This document shows, in pieces, positions 29,221 to 37,382 of a stretch of 64,000 bases of DNA. The stretch lies in contig NZ_JAQMWP010000014.1 in the NCBI RefSeq assembly GCF_030403745.1, positions 1-64,000 on the forward strand. The letters are read 5' to 3'. A program made the translations under genes and the position numbers. The notes beneath the pieces are model-generated. The model was not told the origin of the DNA. It saw only the letters and a list, made by a program, of their open reading frames with translations, and did not search any database. How positions within the stretch are numbered: position 1 is the first letter of the stretch; each line of letters opens with the position of its first letter. Source of the stretch: Streptomyces sp. S.PB5. Lineage in GTDB: Bacteria; Actinomycetota; Actinomycetes; Streptomycetales; Streptomycetaceae.

Positions 29221-29556
29221 ATGGCGACGAGGATCTCGGTTTCGGTCAAGGGGCTGACCGGACTGGACGACCCGGACCGGATGCTCGCGGAGCTGGAGGC
29301 GGCGACCCGGATGTCGTGGCGGCCGGAACCGGTCGCCGAGGGGCGCGTCCTGTCGAGCGGGATCGTGGAGATCATCCTCGTGGCGGTGGCCGTCAAGGGC
29401 GCCGAGATGACCCTGGAGGCCACGGTGGCCGCGGTGAAGGGCGTCGTCGAGCGGTGGCGCCGGGAGCGGCTCGAACCGCCGGAGGCGAGGATCGACACCG
29501 AGCCCGTGCCGGACCCCGACCCCACGCCCGTACCCGACCCCGAACGGGGTGACTGA
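29221..29556 (+). CDS. EACC1-like small protein (effector-associated constant component)
   Basis: 111 aa. It starts MATRISVSVKGLTGLDD, has an aliphatic segment (SGIVEIILVAVAVKG) followed by an amphipathic helix (VAAVKGVVERWRRER), and ends in an acidic Pro-Asp tail (PDPDPTPVPDPERGD). This size and pattern fit EACC1, a small protein of unknown mechanism encoded next to caspase-like and other effectors in predicted actinobacterial conflict systems (Aravind group). GGGGAGG precedes the ATG. The caspase gene starts one base after its stop. The call rests on overall pattern and neighbourhood and would need a profile search to confirm. Confidence 0.72.
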   Translation: MATRISVSVKGLTGLDDPDRMLAELEAATRMSWRPEPVAEGRVLSSGIVEIILVAVAVKGAEMTLEATVAAVKGVVERWRRERLEPPEARIDTEPVPDPDPTPVPDPERGD

Positions 29557-29557
29557 C

Positions 29558-30586
29558 ATGGCCTTCCGGGCGGTCGTGATCGGTCCGGCGCGCTACGCCG
29601 CGGACTCGGGGATCGACAGCCACCCGTCGATCGGCGCGAGCGCACGGATGTACGGCGAGGTGCTGGCCGCCGACGGGATGTGGGGGCCGGACAGCTGCCG
29701 GGTGCTCGGCGAGGACGAGGTGCAGACGACCGACGGGGTGATGCGGGCGCTGCAGCAGGCCGCGGACGAGACCACACCGCAGGACATATTCCTGGTCGTC
29801 TACGTCGGCCACGGCCAGTACTGGAGCGATCTTCCCGGCGCCCAGGTGCACTTCTCCGTGGGCCGCTCCTTCCAGGACAAACCCTGGACCTGGCTGTCCA
29901 GTTGGTACGTCTACCGGGTCATGCGCAAGGCCAGGGCCCGGCTGAAGGTGCTCATCGCCGACTGCTGCTACTCCAATCTGCTGCCGCAGCTGGGTGAGGA
30001 GCCCCTGCTCCCGGGCGTGCTCGGTGAACTGGACGAGGGCACCTGTGTCTTCACGGCCGTCAAGAACCTGCACTTCGCCGACGCGGCCGGCTGCCCCTCG
30101 CTGCCCGGCGACCTCGCGCAGTGCACACCGTTCAGCGGACATCTGCTGCGCATCCTGCAGAACGGCACGAAGGACCACAACCACCAGCTCACCATCGGCC
30201 TGCTCAGGGAGGCCGTGAAGCAGGAGATGGAGCGCTGCCCCAGCGCCCGCCACCAGGTGCCGCGCATGTCCCTCAACGACGCCCGGGACGGCACACCGCT
30301 CTTCACCAACCACATGGAGCCCGCCCGCCGCGACCTCGCCCCGCAACTCCCGGTCGCCCCCGAGGACTGGGTCAGGACCCTGATGCTGGACCGGGACGAC
30401 CGGCTGGACGAACTGCTGAAGGACGCTCAGAAGACGGGAGCCGTCGTCGCCCTCCTCAACGGCGCGTCGGACGAGGCAAGTCGTCATCTCGCGGGCTACA
30501 TAGGCGCCCGCGCCAACAGCGCGTTCACCGAACCCCGGGCCTTCGCCCGCTACTGGAACCAGGTGGACAGGGCACTGCGCGTATGA
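29558..30586 (+). CDS. Caspase-like (peptidase C14) protease, EACC1-associated type
   Basis: 342 aa. The caspase/metacaspase p20 core spans about residues 1-235. The catalytic His is His85 in YVGHGQYW and the catalytic Cys is Cys137, the second Cys of ADCCYSN, which matches the DxCxS pattern. AVVIGPARY at the N-terminus is the first core strand, and SLPGDLAQCTPFSGHLL fits the region after the catalytic strand. The C-terminal ~100 residues are helical and may bind a partner. ATG 29558 lies one base after the EACC1 stop; an overlapping GTG at 29549 is the alternative. The stop overlaps the next gene (ATGA). Predicted to be a protease that is activated on sensing a threat; substrate unknown. Confidence 0.87.
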   Translation: MAFRAVVIGPARYAADSGIDSHPSIGASARMYGEVLAADGMWGPDSCRVLGEDEVQTTDGVMRALQQAADETTPQDIFLVVYVGHGQYWSDLPGAQVHFSVGRSFQDKPWTWLSSWYVYRVMRKARARLKVLIADCCYSNLLPQLGEEPLLPGVLGELDEGTCVFTAVKNLHFADAAGCPSLPGDLAQCTPFSGHLLRILQNGTKDHNHQLTIGLLREAVKQEMERCPSARHQVPRMSLNDARDGTPLFTNHMEPARRDLAPQLPVAPEDWVRTLMLDRDDRLDELLKDAQKTGAVVALLNGASDEASRHLAGYIGARANSAFTEPRAFARYWNQVDRALRV

Positions 30587-32298
30587 AGGACGGCCAGGAG
30601 GCCAGAGGCGGCGGGGACGCGGAGACGTGGAGTGTCGCCTACGGCGCCGCGTACACCTGGGTGGCCGACTGCCCGGTGGAGCAGTTCCAGGGCCGTGTGA
30701 AGGCGATACGGGAGGGGGATAAAGGGGGCTCCGAGCCGGGCTCCCCACCACGGCCCGCGACCGCGATCCGGGCCCTGTACGCCTTCGCCCTGAGACGCTC
30801 CATCGACGAACTCATCGCCTCCGCCCGGGAGTTCGACACCAGGGACGCCATCACCCTGCTCGCCACCGCCGCGTTGAGCCGCAACATCCTGCAGGCCGCG
30901 GAACTCGCGATCAAACAGTGGGACGCCGAGCAGGACATCGACGACGACAGCCTGCGGCTGACCTACGGCGTCATCCATGACATCGCCTGCCAGCGGACCG
31001 TCCTCGACGTCGCCGTGTTCATCCGGCAGTGCCGTAAGGCCGGCAAACAGGAGATGGTCGACCGCACGGTGAGCGTCTTCACCGCCCCGGGTTCGGGACG
31101 CACCAACCTCGACAAGGCGCTGCTCTACATCGCGTTGCGCGACGAGGGCTGCGCTGAGGAGGCGGCCGAACTGCTGCGCCGGGCGCTCTTCTCGATCACC
31201 GGCGACAACTCCGTGCAGGCGTCGGAGACCGTCCCGAGGGAGTTCCAGGACCTCGCCGGAGCACTCCATGAACTCAGCCCCTCCGAACGGATCCTGGAGG
31301 AGTGGATCGACGATCAGCTGCGGGTCCTGGACCGTGTGCACGACACCCGCCGGATAGTCGCCCAGCTGATCGCGACCGGCACGGACCGCGACGACAGCCT
31401 CATGAGGCACGTCGGCCGGCGGCGCTCGCAGTACGACATCGTGGAGATCTGCGGCCAGTTGGCGAAGGAGTCGCTCACCGACAAGTGCGAGGGGATCCGG
31501 TGGCACGCCGCGACCCGGGAGAACCTGGAGGAGCTCGCCGAGATCGTACGGTTCTGGCACGAGTCCGAGCTCCTCACCCGCACGACCAGGGACCTGCTCG
31601 CCGACATCGTGGCCGGCGGGGACAAGAGGCAGGCGCGCTCCCCGCACGAACTCGACCGCCTGGACACGGTCCTGGGCAACGTCAACGCCTCCGCGGAGTG
31701 CCGCAGGCTGCTGCGGATCGCCGCCGCCGTGCACACCGAGGGCCGCACCGGCGCCGACCTGGTCGCCCTGCTCGGCAAAATCGAGGGCACCCGGGACCGC
31801 AACCGCGCCGCCCAGACCATCGCTCAGCGGCTCGCCGTGCACATCCTCGAACAGGACGCGGACACCGGGCTGTTCGTCGAATACGTCCGGGGGCTGCGCG
31901 TCGCGAGGAGTGGTGACGCCGTCTATCGGGCCTGCAAGGAGCTGGCGGACCCACCGGACTCCGTACGGCGGTCCGCGGGCTCGGGCGCGCTCATCGCCGA
32001 GATCGCCGCCGAGCTGTACGACGAGACGGACCCCGACCTGCGCGAGGCGCTGCGCAAGGACGGCTGGGACCTGCTCGAACGCTGCCTGGAGAACGAGCAG
32101 CGGGTGACCCCCCAGGACGTGGTCGTGATCGTCGGGAAGCTGTGCGAAAGCCAACTCCCGGTGGACGACCGGCACTTCCTGCTCCGCGCCACGGTGGGCC
32201 GCTGGTCCGACACACACCGCCGGGAGGAGGCGGTCCGCGTGCTGCGTGACGGCGGCTTCCACGACGAGGCGAAGCAGGTCATCCGTTCGCTGCGCTAG
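30583..32298 (+). CDS. Helical-repeat protein of the caspase operon, unknown function
   Basis: 571 aa, almost entirely predicted helix, without signal peptide or membrane segment. Irregular repeats of ~35 residues can be seen (AIRALYAFALRRSIDELIAS, AITLLATAALSRNILQAAEL, RRLLRIAAAVHTEGRTGADL), suggesting a TPR/PPR-like solenoid. No catalytic motif was found. Its start overlaps the caspase stop by 4 nt, so it is translationally coupled and very likely acts with the protease, as sensor, scaffold or substrate. The last 20 bases overlap the convergent transporter gene. I do not recognise the family with confidence. Confidence 0.8.
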   Translation: MKDGQEARGGGDAETWSVAYGAAYTWVADCPVEQFQGRVKAIREGDKGGSEPGSPPRPATAIRALYAFALRRSIDELIASAREFDTRDAITLLATAALSRNILQAAELAIKQWDAEQDIDDDSLRLTYGVIHDIACQRTVLDVAVFIRQCRKAGKQEMVDRTVSVFTAPGSGRTNLDKALLYIALRDEGCAEEAAELLRRALFSITGDNSVQASETVPREFQDLAGALHELSPSERILEEWIDDQLRVLDRVHDTRRIVAQLIATGTDRDDSLMRHVGRRRSQYDIVEICGQLAKESLTDKCEGIRWHAATRENLEELAEIVRFWHESELLTRTTRDLLADIVAGGDKRQARSPHELDRLDTVLGNVNASAECRRLLRIAAAVHTEGRTGADLVALLGKIEGTRDRNRAAQTIAQRLAVHILEQDADTGLFVEYVRGLRVARSGDAVYRACKELADPPDSVRRSAGSGALIAEIAAELYDETDPDLREALRKDGWDLLERCLENEQRVTPQDVVVIVGKLCESQLPVDDRHFLLRATVGRWSDTHRREEAVRVLRDGGFHDEAKQVIRSLR

Positions 32299-33961
32299 CC
32301 GCCGGTCCCGGCAGCATGGGCCGCACCTCCGCCATGTGTCTGCGGGACGCGGTGACCAGCCCCTGGAAGGACACCAGCGCCGTGACGACGGCCAGGACAC
32401 CGAGGTGCACCTCGTAGTCCTCGCCGAACGACGTGTCGCTCACCAAGGTGAGCAGGGTCAGCACCGCGAGATGGCCGATCAGCCAGAGCGCCGCCTGGGC
32501 CGCGGGGCTGGTGCGCCAGTCCCGGAACAGCGTGACGTGCACCTTGGCGTCGTAGACCCGTCCGAAGGCGGGGAGCCGGCGGGCCAGGATGGGCAGCCAC
32601 AGCAGCAGAGCGCAGCCCACCGCGAGGGTCAGCATGCCCCGCCACATGGGCCCCCAGCCCGCCCGGTGCAGGATCAGCGCGATGAGGGCGAAGCTGGTCC
32701 GCGCCAGGATCTCGTGGAAGCGCTGCCGGACCCGGGAGCGGACCGGCAGATGGTCCCGCAGGGACACGAGGACCACGCCCGGGACGGCGTAGACGACCAG
32801 GGTCAGGACCCCGGTGATCTCCACGAGGGTCTGCCAGCTGCCGCCGACCGCGACCAGCACGGTCCCCGCGACGAAGAAGTCGACGAGCAGCACCAGCCAG
32901 TAGACGTCGTAGCGACGGTTCAGCGTGGCCTTGCGGGCGGTCTGCAGGCCCCGGTGGGTGAGATGGGCCCGGCTGAGCGCCGCGACCTCACGGGTCACCG
33001 CATGGGCGAAGACGAGCCCCGCGCCCATGGGGGAGACCACGGCGACGACCCTGAGCAGCCAGCCGAGCCAGATCAGCCCGGCGAGCCTGGCGAAATGGGC
33101 GTACGGGTTGGACTCGTCGGCGCCCGTCACCCAGTACTCGGTGAAGACCACCTGGAGCGCTATGTACAGGATCATCGAGCCGATGATCGTCCCGAACACC
33201 GCCCGCCGCAGCCGGGCCGCCTCGCCTATCCCGCGCCGCTTGATGTTGCCGGCCAGGTCGAGCGGCCCCTGGAAGCCCACATAGGCGTAGATCACCCCGC
33301 TGGTGACCACCGCGCGCAGCGCCGCGTCGGTGCCGAGGCCGCCCTTGGGGTCGTGCTGCGCCGGGGCCGCGTCGCCGTGGACGGCGGCCACGATGAGCAG
33401 GACGACGGCCAGCACCGGTACGGCGATCTTCACCACGGTCAGCCAGGAGTTGATGGTGAAGAAGATCCGCGGCGCGATCAGATTGACCGCGGCGATCACC
33501 GCCATGAACGTCAGCGCGTACACCCAGCCCTTGAGGGTCAGGGTGTCGGAACTGTCCAGGAGGCCCTTCATCCCGGCGTCGAGACCCCTGGTCATCGCGA
33601 CGGCCTCACTGGCCAGGTTGATCGCGTAGAAGATCCACAGCCCGGCCGCGACCACCGTCGCCACCAGTGCGCCGCTGCTCTGCAGGGGCAGGAAGACCAG
33701 CCCGCCGGTCTTGGGCGCGGCGGTGCCGAGTTCGACCATCACCGCGGCGATGAGGAGCATGAGCAGGCCGCCGAAGACCCAGGCCAGATAGGCGTCCGAA
33801 CCGGCCTTCTCGTACGCCTCGTGGGTGCCGAGGATCCAGCCCGAACCGATCACTCCGCCGGCCGCGAGACCGACGAGATGGAACACCGACAGCCGCCGCT
33901 GTTCGTCCTCGTCCTCGAAGTCCCCTGACCGGCTGCTGTGGGGCTGCACCGTCTGGACCAT
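32279..33961 (-). CDS. APC-superfamily amino acid permease
   Basis: 560 aa with ~12-14 hydrophobic segments. The N-terminus RRLSVFHLVGLAAGGVIGSGWILG is the APC signature region around TM1 (split helix with GVIGSG), and TYPICAL internal segments include LNLIAPR-like AAVNLIAPRIFF and GVIYAYVGFQGPLDLAG. These transporters move amino acids or polyamines by H+ or Na+ coupling. The ATG at 33961 has a purine-rich GGGGGGACAGGGCGG leader; longer upstream reading lacks a start signal. It is convergent with the helical-repeat gene and overlaps it by 20 bp. Substrate not deducible. Confidence 0.87.
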   Translation of the reverse strand: MVQTVQPHSSRSGDFEDEDEQRRLSVFHLVGLAAGGVIGSGWILGTHEAYEKAGSDAYLAWVFGGLLMLLIAAVMVELGTAAPKTGGLVFLPLQSSGALVATVVAAGLWIFYAINLASEAVAMTRGLDAGMKGLLDSSDTLTLKGWVYALTFMAVIAAVNLIAPRIFFTINSWLTVVKIAVPVLAVVLLIVAAVHGDAAPAQHDPKGGLGTDAALRAVVTSGVIYAYVGFQGPLDLAGNIKRRGIGEAARLRRAVFGTIIGSMILYIALQVVFTEYWVTGADESNPYAHFARLAGLIWLGWLLRVVAVVSPMGAGLVFAHAVTREVAALSRAHLTHRGLQTARKATLNRRYDVYWLVLLVDFFVAGTVLVAVGGSWQTLVEITGVLTLVVYAVPGVVLVSLRDHLPVRSRVRQRFHEILARTSFALIALILHRAGWGPMWRGMLTLAVGCALLLWLPILARRLPAFGRVYDAKVHVTLFRDWRTSPAAQAALWLIGHLAVLTLLTLVSDTSFGEDYEVHLGVLAVVTALVSFQGLVTASRRHMAEVRPMLPGPAASAANG

Positions 33962-34323
33962 CCGCCCTGTCCCCCCGTGTTGCCTCGGCGGCTCCTGACA
34001 CACAGTGGCGACAGGGTACAGCGAGCGCTTCCTGTTGTGCCTGAAGTACGGTGCCCTCAGCCGGGGTTGGACCGGACGGCGGCGCAGGCCGCCACGTACC
34101 CGCGTCATGGCGTGGGAGAAGAGCACCCGGCATCCATAGCCGATGGTTATCGACGACGTTCTCGGACAGCCGCGCTGATCCGGTCGAACACTGGCTTCAC
34201 CAGGGGAATTTCCGGGACGGCCGGGCATGGTCAGGTGATGACCGCCGCCTGTGGATCGACGGGGGCAGGGCCACGAGATCGTCAACGGGGCGACGCCCCT
34301 GTCCGTCCTCGGGAGGCCCGTGG
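33962..34323. other. Intergenic region with an SDR-tail remnant
   Basis: About 360 bases upstream of the permease and downstream of the synthase-like gene. 34104-34130 matches 37051-37077, near the 3' end of the SDR gene, at 26 of 27 positions on the same strand. Bases 34285-34298 can form a small hairpin (GGGGC/GCCCC). No gene is seen; the permease promoter should lie in the left part. Confidence 0.55.
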
Positions 34324-35232
34324 TCAAGCCGTCGTCCGGCGCAGCTTGCGGGCGTGGTGCAGGACGCGCAGGGTGGCCGGCAGGGGTGGGCCGGCGGAGC
34401 CGTTCAGCAGTCCCGCTCCCCGTGCCGCCGCCGCGTCCGCCGTCAGCAGTTCGATCTCGATCACCGCGTTCACCAGTGCGCGACCCCAGGGCGCGGCCAG
34501 GGCGGTCAGTTCGCGGGCCGATTCCAGGGACGTGCGGGCGGCGTCGATCTGGTCGTTCACCAAGTCGCGCAGGCCCGCCGGGGCCTGGCCCGCCACCAGG
34601 TCCTCGGGGGTCAGTGAGAAGCGGGCCAGAGTCTCCGCGGGGATGCCGAGACGGCCCTCCGGCAGGTCCTCGGCGAGGTCGTTGACGAAGTCCAGGCGCT
34701 GGCTGCCCTCCATCAGGGTCCGGCACAGGGCCCGGTACCCACCGTCGTCCGCCTCCGGTCCCAGCAACGTGCCGACCAGCATGAAGGCGGGCAGCGAGTA
34801 GGCGTCCACATACGCCTGGAAGTCGGCCTCCGTCGTGAAGCCGGTGAACTCCAATTCGGCGGTGGCGGTGGCCAGATAGTCCTCCAGCGCTTCCCTGAGC
34901 CGCGGATACGCGGCCACGGTGTGCAGCAACGCGCGGATCGCCGGATCGTCGCCCACCCCCGTCTCCAGGGCCTTGCGCACCCGCTGTTCCCAAGATGCCC
35001 ACGCCGCGACCCGCTGGGGCCGCGAGCCGGTGTCCAGGAGGTTGTCCCCGTGGTGCATGACGGCCGTCGCGGCCACCACGTGCGGCAGCACCGGCGCCGG
35101 CAGCAGCAGCCGGGCCGCCAGATACGAACTGCGCCGGAAGCGCGCCACCAGCCGCCGCTGGGCGTCGTAGTCGCCGCGCAGCTCCGGATCCCGGACCCCC
35201 GCCGCAGCCAGGGCCCTCCTCCACGTACTCAT
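34324..35232 (-). CDS. Squalene/phytoene synthase family protein
   Basis: 302 aa, a normal length for the trans-isoprenyl head-to-head synthase family. The first Asp-rich motif is DNLLD (Asp63, Asp67) and the second is DFVNDLAED (Asp181, Asp185, Asp189), which bind Mg2+-diphosphate of the two prenyl substrates. The family condenses two FPP or GGPP molecules to presqualene or prephytoene diphosphate. The ATG encodes MSTWRRAL. No desaturase, cyclase or other terpene gene is in the neighbourhood, so it is solitary and its product is unclear. Transcribed in the same direction as the LysR gene 46 bp upstream. Confidence 0.82.
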   Translation of the reverse strand: MSTWRRALAAAGVRDPELRGDYDAQRRLVARFRRSSYLAARLLLPAPVLPHVVAATAVMHHGDNLLDTGSRPQRVAAWASWEQRVRKALETGVGDDPAIRALLHTVAAYPRLREALEDYLATATAELEFTGFTTEADFQAYVDAYSLPAFMLVGTLLGPEADDGGYRALCRTLMEGSQRLDFVNDLAEDLPEGRLGIPAETLARFSLTPEDLVAGQAPAGLRDLVNDQIDAARTSLESARELTALAAPWGRALVNAVIEIELLTADAAAARGAGLLNGSAGPPLPATLRVLHHARKLRRTTA

Positions 35233-35278
35233 GCGGGGATCGTAGACAGCCCCGACGCGCCGCGAGGCACCTGCCCCG

Positions 35279-36178
35279 TCAGGCCTCCGCGACCGACCGG
35301 CACGCCCGCGCGTACGCCTCCACGAGCGGTCTGCGGTCCCCCTTGCGCCAGGCGAGCGCATACCGGCTCGGGCTCACCCCGCGCACCGCCCGTGTCACCA
35401 CCCCGCCCAAGGTGATCAGCGGGGCGTTGCCCGCGGCCACCAGGCAGATGCCGAGGCCGGCCACCAAGGCCTCGTACGTCTCCTCGGTGCCGGCGATCTC
35501 GGCGCCCACGCGGACCGCGCGGCCGGGGTGTTCGTCGAGGGCCAGCCAGTGGTCGCGCAGCGGACCGGCGCTCTCGGGCAGGGCGAGGAAGGGCTCGTCG
35601 GTGAGGTCGGCGAAGTCCAGCTCGGCGCGGGCGGCCAGGGGATGGGCCTCCGGGAGGGCGATCAGCCGGGGTTCCTCGGCGACCACCGTCCAGGCGTAGC
35701 GCCCGGCGTCGGGCAGCGGCAGCCAGCAGAAGGCGACGTCCGCGTCCCCGTCCGCGAGGCCCGCCGTCGGGTCCTCCCAGCTCACCTGCCGCACCCGGAG
35801 CACGGCGTCCGGGTGGGCCGCGGTGAAACGGGACCGGATGGCGGGCAGCAGGCCGCCGCGCCCCGGGCTGGTGCTCATCCCCACGACCAGCGTGCTGCGT
35901 TGGGCCGACCGGGCCGCCTCCAGTGCCGCCGCCCCCTCGGCCCACGACTCCAACAGCCGCCGGGCGTGAGGCAACAGCGCCTCGCCGGCTGCGGTGAGCG
36001 TGACACCGTGCCGGTCACGCCGGAACAGTTCGACTCCCAACTGCCGCTCCAGCGCCCGCACTTGCTTGCTCAGCGCGGGCTGGGACACGTACAGCCGCTC
36101 GGCGGCGCGGGTGAAGTGGAGCTCCTCGGCGACGGTGAGGAAGTAGCGCAGGTCCCGCAGATGGACGTCCGGTGTCAT
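35279..36178 (-). CDS. LysR-family transcriptional regulator
   Basis: 299 aa, the usual LysR length. Helix-turn-helix at ~10-68 (LRYFLTVAEELHFTRAAERL, VSQPALSKQVRALERQLGVE), then the periplasmic-binding-like effector domain (RSTLVVGMSTSPGRGG onward). It is divergent from the SDR gene with 89 bp between starts, the classic arrangement in which a LysR protein controls its divergent neighbour and itself. A decayed copy of this gene lies at 26009-26644. The effector is unknown. Confidence 0.92.
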   Translation of the reverse strand: MTPDVHLRDLRYFLTVAEELHFTRAAERLYVSQPALSKQVRALERQLGVELFRRDRHGVTLTAAGEALLPHARRLLESWAEGAAALEAARSAQRSTLVVGMSTSPGRGGLLPAIRSRFTAAHPDAVLRVRQVSWEDPTAGLADGDADVAFCWLPLPDAGRYAWTVVAEEPRLIALPEAHPLAARAELDFADLTDEPFLALPESAGPLRDHWLALDEHPGRAVRVGAEIAGTEETYEALVAGLGICLVAAGNAPLITLGGVVTRAVRGVSPSRYALAWRKGDRRPLVEAYARACRSVAEA

Positions 36179-36232
36179 GCCAACCGGTTATCACCGCGGG
36201 TCTTGGACGGGCAACGGACTTCCGCAGCAGGC

Positions 36233-36246
36233 TGGTTCATAAGCCA
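36233..36246. promoter_or_regulatory. Candidate LysR operator
   Basis: The 14-bp imperfect palindrome TGGTTCATAAGCCA lies in the 89-bp region between the divergent LysR and SDR genes, 21 bases upstream of the SDR start. LysR proteins usually bind short interrupted palindromes in such spacers. Position and symmetry are the only support. Confidence 0.35.
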
Positions 36247-36267
36247 CTCAAGGACAGGGGATCCGAG

Positions 36268-37098
36268 ATGAACAAGGTCTGGCTGATCACGGGCGCGAGC
36301 AGCGGCTTCGGGCGGGAGATCGCGAAGGCGGCCCTCGCCGAGGGCGATGTCGTCGTCGGCGCCGCACGCCGGCCCGAGGCGCTGGACGACCTCGTGGCCG
36401 CCCACCCCGACCAGGTGGAGGCGCTGCGGCTGGACGTCGCCGACGCGGCGGCCGCCGAGGCGGCGGTACGGGACGTGGTGGCGCGGCACGGGCGGATCGA
36501 CGTACTGGTCAACAACGCGGGCCGCACCCACGTCGGCGCGTTCGAGGAGACCGGGGACGAGGAGCTGCGCGCGCTGTTCGACGTGCACGTCTTCGGACCG
36601 GCGGCCCTGGTGCGTGCGGTACTGCCGTCGATGCGCGAGCGGCGCTCCGGGGCGATCGTGCAGATGAGCAGCATGGGCGGGCAGATGTCCTTCGCGGGCT
36701 TCGGCGCCTACAGCGGTACCAAGTTCGCCCTGGAGGGCATGTCCGAGGCGCTCGCGGACGAGGTCGAGGAGTTCGGCATCAAGGTGCTGATCGTCGAGCC
36801 GGGCGCCTTCCGGACCTCCCTCTTCGAGACCGACCGTGCGGGCGTCAGCGCGGACAGCGGGGTGTACGCCAAGGTCAGCGGCACCCGCGGCTTCGTCGCC
36901 GGCGGCGACGGCTCCCAGCCCGGCGACCCGGCCAAGGCGGCGGCGGTGATCCTGGCCGCGCTCCAGGCCGACCGCACCCCGCTGCGCCTCCCGCTCGGCG
37001 ACGACGGCGTGACGGCGGTGCTGGGCCACCTCGACCAGGTCCGCGAGGACGTCCTGGCGTGGGAGAAGAGCACCCGGTCGACCGGCTTCGACGCCTGA
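36268..37098 (+). CDS. Short-chain dehydrogenase/reductase (SDR)
   Basis: 276 aa, classical SDR. The dinucleotide-binding motif is TGASSGFG (8-15), followed by NNAG, and catalytic Tyr148 and Lys152 in YSGTK; the catalytic Ser lies in the preceding MSSMGG region. The family reduces or oxidises carbonyl/hydroxyl groups using NAD(P)H. ATG 36268 has CAGGGGA upstream; the frame is open further but that part covers the operator region. Probably regulated by the divergent LysR protein. Substrate unknown. Confidence 0.92.
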   Translation: MNKVWLITGASSGFGREIAKAALAEGDVVVGAARRPEALDDLVAAHPDQVEALRLDVADAAAAEAAVRDVVARHGRIDVLVNNAGRTHVGAFEETGDEELRALFDVHVFGPAALVRAVLPSMRERRSGAIVQMSSMGGQMSFAGFGAYSGTKFALEGMSEALADEVEEFGIKVLIVEPGAFRTSLFETDRAGVSADSGVYAKVSGTRGFVAGGDGSQPGDPAKAAAVILAALQADRTPLRLPLGDDGVTAVLGHLDQVREDVLAWEKSTRSTGFDA

Positions 37099-37184
37099 CG
37101 GCTCGACGACCGAGGGACGACGACACCCGGACCCCGCCCGGTCGAACCGCGCCGGACGGGATCCGGGACATCCCCGGCTGCACG

Positions 37185-37376
37185 GCCCTCGGCCACACGG
37201 CCCTCGGCTATGCGGCCCCTCGGTCATGCGGCCCCTCGGTCATGCGGCCCCTCGGTCATGCGGCCCCTCGGTCATGCGGCCCCTCGGTCATGCGGCCCCT
37301 CGGTCATGCGGTTCCCGGACCACGCGACCCCTCAGTCATGCGGCTCCCGAACCACGCGACCCCCCGGGCACACGGC
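37185..37376. repeat. 16-bp tandem repeat array
   Basis: The unit CCCTCGGTCATGCGGC is repeated in strict 16-bp phase. Copies start at 37201 (one variant), 37217, 37233, 37249, 37265, 37281 and 37297, of which five are exact; four diverged copies continue in phase to 37376, and a partial unit precedes the array. It lies between the ends of the convergent SDR and PLP-enzyme genes. There are no spacers, so it is not a CRISPR. Open frames through it are repeat artefacts. Confidence 0.9.
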
Positions 37377-37382
37377 CCCCGA

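Noticed and set aside
37185-37376. Regular short repeats that could be a CRISPR array
   Set aside because: Units are 16 bp, directly adjacent and without spacers; no cas genes are in the window.
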